Positions 31,095 to 33,603 of a stretch of DNA of 33,603 bases are shown in pieces. Below the pieces are notes generated by a model. It searched no databases. It was not told where the DNA came from and worked only from the letters and a program-made list of their open reading frames with translations. Source of the stretch: Bacteroidota bacterium (GTDB taxonomy: Bacteria > Bacteroidota > Ignavibacteria > SZUA-365). The position numbers and the translations under genes were made by a program. Positions within the stretch are counted from its first letter, which is position 1, and each line of letters opens with the position of its first letter. The stretch is from positions 1 through 33,603 of the forward strand of contig QKAF01000010.1 in NCBI GenBank assembly GCA_003246455.1, written 5' to 3'.

Positions 31095-32719
31095 TGCTGC
31101 CTCCTTGAAATATCGCCCCCCGGGCGGTGAAGGGAATCCCGTTCGTTCGGGAGATCGCGACGCTTCAGAATCCTGTACGTCGAAGTGCCTGAAACGATCG
31201 TATAGTGATCATGCAGGAATGCCTGCAGTGCCGGAAATTCCCGCGACGCGTCCGTTCCCCCCGGCCAGGGCTTATCCTTGCCGAACACATCGATGATGAT
31301 CGCGGGCCGCGCGGCACGCAGTTCCGCGATGAAGCGGCGGCGCAGTTCGCGGATATAGGGATCGGTCACGTGATGGTAGAAATGGAAATCGTACATCGCG
31401 AGCGGTGCGCGCGCCATGAGCATGGCATGCACGGCTCCCCCCGTCCAGTCGAGGGGCTGGACCGTCTCGCCTTTCCGCAGATGCGTCCGGAGAAATCGCG
31501 CGATTGCGTCCGGCGTCGCGTTGCGCTCCTCCTCATCCCTGATTTCCACCCCGTGCTGCGCCGACACCGACACCTTTTCCATCATCACGAAGGTGTTATA
31601 CAGCAGCATGACGACGACCGCGAGCATCCCGAGATACGCAGTGAAACGAGGGCGGACCACCTGTCCGGTCGCAAGCGATGCGGCGCATATCGCGAAGTAA
31701 TAGAACGGAATCCGATGGTAGAACCAGAACTGCCCTCCCGCGGCCGGGTATATCAGAGCGGCGATCAGGAGTCCGGCGAACAGCCACGACAGCCGCCGGT
31801 CTTCACTGTTCCAGGCGAAGACGAGAAGTCCCAGTACGGCAAGCGGCGTGTAGGAACTGAGGAAGAGGCGCCCGGTACCGTGCATGATGTACAGGATCCG
31901 ATCGAAGCCGGTGACCGAAACGTGCGCCCCGGTCATGCTGGTATAGAGCGGCCAGTAATGCCATGCCATGTCGAGAAACGGTCCGAGCGCGCCGGTCACG
32001 AGCAGGCAGACCGCCGTCGCCGATATGGGAACCGCGGCGCCGATACCGAATGCCGCCAGCCGGCGCCACCGGCTGATCGGTGCCCGGCTCGTCGCCGCGA
32101 CATAAAGCAGCAGGGGCAGGATCAGAAGGGCGAACTGCGGCTTGATCAGGACGCTGAGCCCCGCCAGCGCTCCGGAGAGCGCCGTGCGCGGCAGCGATGC
32201 CGGCGGCGCACCCGCCCTGTTCAGCGCCAGCATGAAGGCCAGCGGGATGAGAGCGAGGTATTCCCGCTGTACGCTCATGCTCACGCCGGCGTTGAGGTAC
32301 CACAGCGCGAACGCCGTCGCGGCCGCCAGCGCGGGGGCGCGTCCTGCGGGACGCAGCCACACATACGTCGCCAGCGAGAGTCCCGCCAGGCAGAACAGAT
32401 CGAAGATGCGGAACCCGAGATCGTCCCAGCCGAACAGGGTGCCCATGAGGGACATCGCGGCGTATGTACCGGGCATATTGATATCGAAGAAATCGCGGTA
32501 GGGGACTGCGCCATGGCTGACGAGGTATCCGGCATAGGCCATCAGCGGAGAGTCAAGCCAGTACCGCCAGTGCAGCGAGGCAATCGCGGCGAGGACCGCG
32601 GCAGCGCCGGCGATCGCAATGGCAGCCGCCACGAGCGCTATCAGCGTTCGCGGGCGCGGTTTCCCTGATTCAGCATCAGGCAGGGAACGCTTCTGCGCCG
32701 TATTCGGACCTTTTCCCAT
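31091..32719 (-). CDS. GT39-like polytopic membrane glycosyltransferase
   Basis: 542 residues from the ATG at 32719; a GTG at 32728 is an alternative and neither start is well supported by a ribosome site. A charged cytosolic tail leads to TM1 (LIALVAAAIAIAGAAAVLA), then a periplasmic loop RYWLDSPLMAYAGYLVSHG with an Asp in the place of the catalytic acidic residue of ArnT/PMT enzymes, followed by PYRDFFDINMPGTYAAMSL. About ten further hydrophobic helices follow up to about residue 380, then a soluble C-terminal domain (RDEEERNATPDAIARFL to TYRILKRRDL). Members of this GT-C superfamily transfer sugars from polyprenyl-phosphate donors to lipids or proteins on the periplasmic side. Acceptor unknown. 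First gene of the pair with the lipoprotein, which might be a substrate or partner. Confidence 0.87.
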   Translation of the reverse strand: MGKGPNTAQKRSLPDAESGKPRPRTLIALVAAAIAIAGAAAVLAAIASLHWRYWLDSPLMAYAGYLVSHGAVPYRDFFDINMPGTYAAMSLMGTLFGWDDLGFRIFDLFCLAGLSLATYVWLRPAGRAPALAAATAFALWYLNAGVSMSVQREYLALIPLAFMLALNRAGAPPASLPRTALSGALAGLSVLIKPQFALLILPLLLYVAATSRAPISRWRRLAAFGIGAAVPISATAVCLLVTGALGPFLDMAWHYWPLYTSMTGAHVSVTGFDRILYIMHGTGRLFLSSYTPLAVLGLLVFAWNSEDRRLSWLFAGLLIAALIYPAAGGQFWFYHRIPFYYFAICAASLATGQVVRPRFTAYLGMLAVVVMLLYNTFVMMEKVSVSAQHGVEIRDEEERNATPDAIARFLRTHLRKGETVQPLDWTGGAVHAMLMARAPLAMYDFHFYHHVTDPYIRELRRRFIAELRAARPAIIIDVFGKDKPWPGGTDASREFPALQAFLHDHYTIVSGTSTYRILKRRDLPNERDSLHRPGGDISRRQQ

Positions 32720-32791
32720 TCCTTCCACAAGAGTGCGACATTGATCTCCGACCTTCGGAAAGTACCACCCGAGCCGCCCCGTACATCATCG

Positions 32792-33283
32792 CTACCGCGA
32801 TTGCCGCAGCGCTTTTTCGATGGCTTCAACGATATCCAGCTGCGGCGTGCTGATGGAGTGATTGCATGACCTCGGCGGTCCTTCGTACAGTTTGTCCCCG
32901 CAGCCGCACCCGACGATTTCCCCGTCATCGGCGAAGCGGAATTCAGGGTTCATACATCTGACGGGTGTCCCGATGTGGGTGATTCCCTGAGAATGGACAA
33001 TGATGTTGTCGCCGACCTGCCGGCATTCAAAAGCGATGATGAAGGTGTCGACTTCGCAGACGAGGTAGCGACGCGGTCCATCCGAAAAACGAACCTTATA
33101 CCAGATAGTTTTAGGTACCGTAATTGGATGCAATGACTCGATTGCATCCAGGAGGACGATCCTGTCGATTTCCAGTTCAGCAGCTCCATCCGGGAGCACC
33201 TTCCCCACGATAACGTATTCGTCCTGCGCGCGGCAGAACGTTGCGACAGTAACCAGCAATGCGAGAGTCAATAACGCTTTCAT
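32792..33283 (-). CDS. Small secreted cysteine-containing protein of unknown function
   Basis: 163 residues from the ATG at 33283, chosen because AGAGG precedes it and it opens a clear signal peptide (MKALLTLALLVTVATFCRAQ); the longer frame runs through the promoter. The mature protein has a strand-rich first half (YVIVGKVLPDGAAELEIDRIVLL, IWYKVRFSDGPRRYLVCEVDTFIIAFECRQ) and a C-terminal half with GCGCGDKLYEGPPRSC and a final helix (LDIVEAIEKALRQ). Five cysteines in the mature chain could form disulfides or bind metal. No family is recognised. Composition is less GC-rich than its neighbours, hinting at a different origin. A strong promoter with a dyad over the -10 box lies upstream, and an inverted repeat with the same core lies inside the gene. 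Confidence 0.8.
   Translation of the reverse strand: MKALLTLALLVTVATFCRAQDEYVIVGKVLPDGAAELEIDRIVLLDAIESLHPITVPKTIWYKVRFSDGPRRYLVCEVDTFIIAFECRQVGDNIIVHSQGITHIGTPVRCMNPEFRFADDGEIVGCGCGDKLYEGPPRSCNHSISTPQLDIVEAIEKALRQSR
33125..33150. repeat. Perfect inverted repeat inside the small secreted protein gene
   Basis: TGGATGCAAT (33125-33134) and ATTGCATCCA (33141-33150) are perfect 10-bp arms around a 6-bp spacer. The core GGATGCAAT also occurs in the promoter of this gene at 33364-33372. Confidence 0.7.
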
Positions 33284-33338
33284 CGCAATACCTCTTAGGC
33301 TGTTCTGGCGGGTCCTCCTCTGGCCCAGCACGGACAGA

Positions 33339-33370
33339 TGCATCCGCTGATAGTAGCATAATCGGATGCA
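33339..33370. promoter_or_regulatory. Inverted repeat centred on the -10 box, candidate operator
   Basis: TGCATCCG (33339-33346) and CGGATGCA (33363-33370) are perfect 8-bp arms with a 16-bp spacer. The centre falls inside the -10 element of the 33283 gene's promoter. Confidence 0.5.
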
Positions 33371-33378
33371 ATTGTCAA
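33350..33378 (-). promoter_or_regulatory. Sigma70-type promoter for the 33283 gene
   Basis: On the minus strand TTGACA (33378-33373), 17-nt spacer, TACTAT (33355-33350). Start near 33343; leader about 60 nt. The remaining gap up to the tRNA terminator (33379-33519) shows nothing I can identify. Confidence 0.6.
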
Positions 33379-33519
33379 TAGTTGCGCGGCAGCGGAGGTC
33401 CGGCGCCGCACCAGTGTCTTCGGGCATAGTCCCCGGTGTTCGCCCGAATTCACGCGCACGCATCTCCGACGGCTTGAAACCGCGCTTCCCGATGGAAGGC
33501 CTGAGACCTCGATAAACAG

Positions 33520-33552
33520 AAAAACGGCGAAACCGTTGTGATTTCGCCGTTT
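33520..33552 (-). terminator. Terminator downstream of the tRNA
   Basis: Perfect 11-bp stem AAACGGCGAAA (33522-33532) with TTTCGCCGTTT (33542-33552), 9-nt loop, followed on the minus strand by further T (TTTTTCTGTTT). Confidence 0.8.
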
Positions 33553-33557
33553 CCGAG

Positions 33558-33603
33558 CTGCCCCTCTAGGGCTCGAACCTAGACTTTCCTGATCCAGAGT
33601 CAG
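33558..33603 (-). tRNA. tRNA-Gln(CUG), 3' part, cut by the window edge
   Basis: Read on the minus strand, the window edge opens in the anticodon arm: CTGA stem, loop CTCTGGA with anticodon CTG, TCAG stem. Then a short variable region, a T arm with CTAGG-TTCGAGC-CCTAG, the acceptor strand AGGGGCA and discriminator G. A72 and G73 agree with glutamine tRNA identity (U1-A72 pair, G73). CCA is not encoded; CTC follows. The D arm and 5' acceptor lie outside the window. Confidence 0.9.

Noticed and set aside
31205..32668. Plus-strand open frame of 487 codons
   Set aside because: Antisense to the membrane glycosyltransferase; the translation is highly charged and has no recognisable domain.

Overview
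The window looks like chromosomal DNA of a GC-rich member of the Bacteroidota/Chlorobiota (FCB) group. The evidence is four predicted secreted proteins with C-terminal type IX secretion (T9SS) sorting domains, including the typical QNYPNPFNP and MLGRIV motifs, several outer-membrane barrel and OmpA-type proteins, and a series of promoter-like sites of the form TTTG-N19/20-TAnnTTTG known from this phylum. I cannot name the genus. A lineage near Ignavibacteria or Kapabacteria would fit, but that is inference. I see no phage, insertion sequence, CRISPR array or rRNA. Coding density is high and no gene-free stretch exceeds 300 bp.

Layout. 1-1252 (minus): two overlapping secreted-protein genes, one running off the left edge. 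1362-2402 (minus): a yceI-marR operon behind an unusual 55-bp nested palindrome. 2596-3630 (minus): a GAF-GGDEF protein with an altered GGDEF motif but an intact c-di-GMP I-site. 3912-4286 (minus): thioredoxin. 4412-7192 (minus): a large BNR/Asp-box T9SS cargo protein. 7271-13187 (minus): a tight three-gene operon of an OmpA-family protein with nine 23-residue calcium-binding-type repeats, a paralogous barrel protein with nine such repeats, and a TPR sensor histidine kinase.

13399-17402 (plus): a T9SS protein with two vWA domains, followed 2 nt later by a small outer-membrane barrel. 17495-18262 (plus): tropinone-reductase-like SDR. 18408-21381 (plus): an L,D-transpeptidase lipoprotein and a reductive-dehalogenase-like iron-sulfur protein 7 nt apart. 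21539-22516 (plus): membrane-anchored diheme cytochrome c. 22522-27072 (minus): a 1516-residue protein fusing an acyl-adenylating enzyme, about 700 unassigned residues and a C-terminal GNAT acyltransferase; this is the most unusual gene here. 27297-28694 (plus): Omp28-like T9SS protein. 28880-29929: two convergent small genes of unknown function. 30042-32719 (minus): a GT39-like membrane glycosyltransferase overlapping a propeller-type lipoprotein gene. 32792-33283 (minus): a small secreted protein with inverted repeats in its promoter and its coding region. 33558-33603 (minus): the 3' part of a tRNA-Gln(CUG).

Most of the window serves the cell envelope: secreted T9SS cargo, periplasm-spanning OmpA/TSP3 proteins, peptidoglycan cross-linking, lipoproteins and a membrane glycosyltransferase. 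Two promoter classes coexist: TTTG-N19/20-TAnnTTTG upstream of yceI, ompA-like, L,D-transpeptidase and the 28880 gene, and near-perfect TTGACA-N17-TAnnAT upstream of the GAF-GGDEF gene, the 29929 gene and the 33283 gene. No computation was run; all positions were read by eye, and family assignments rest on motif recognition rather than database searches.
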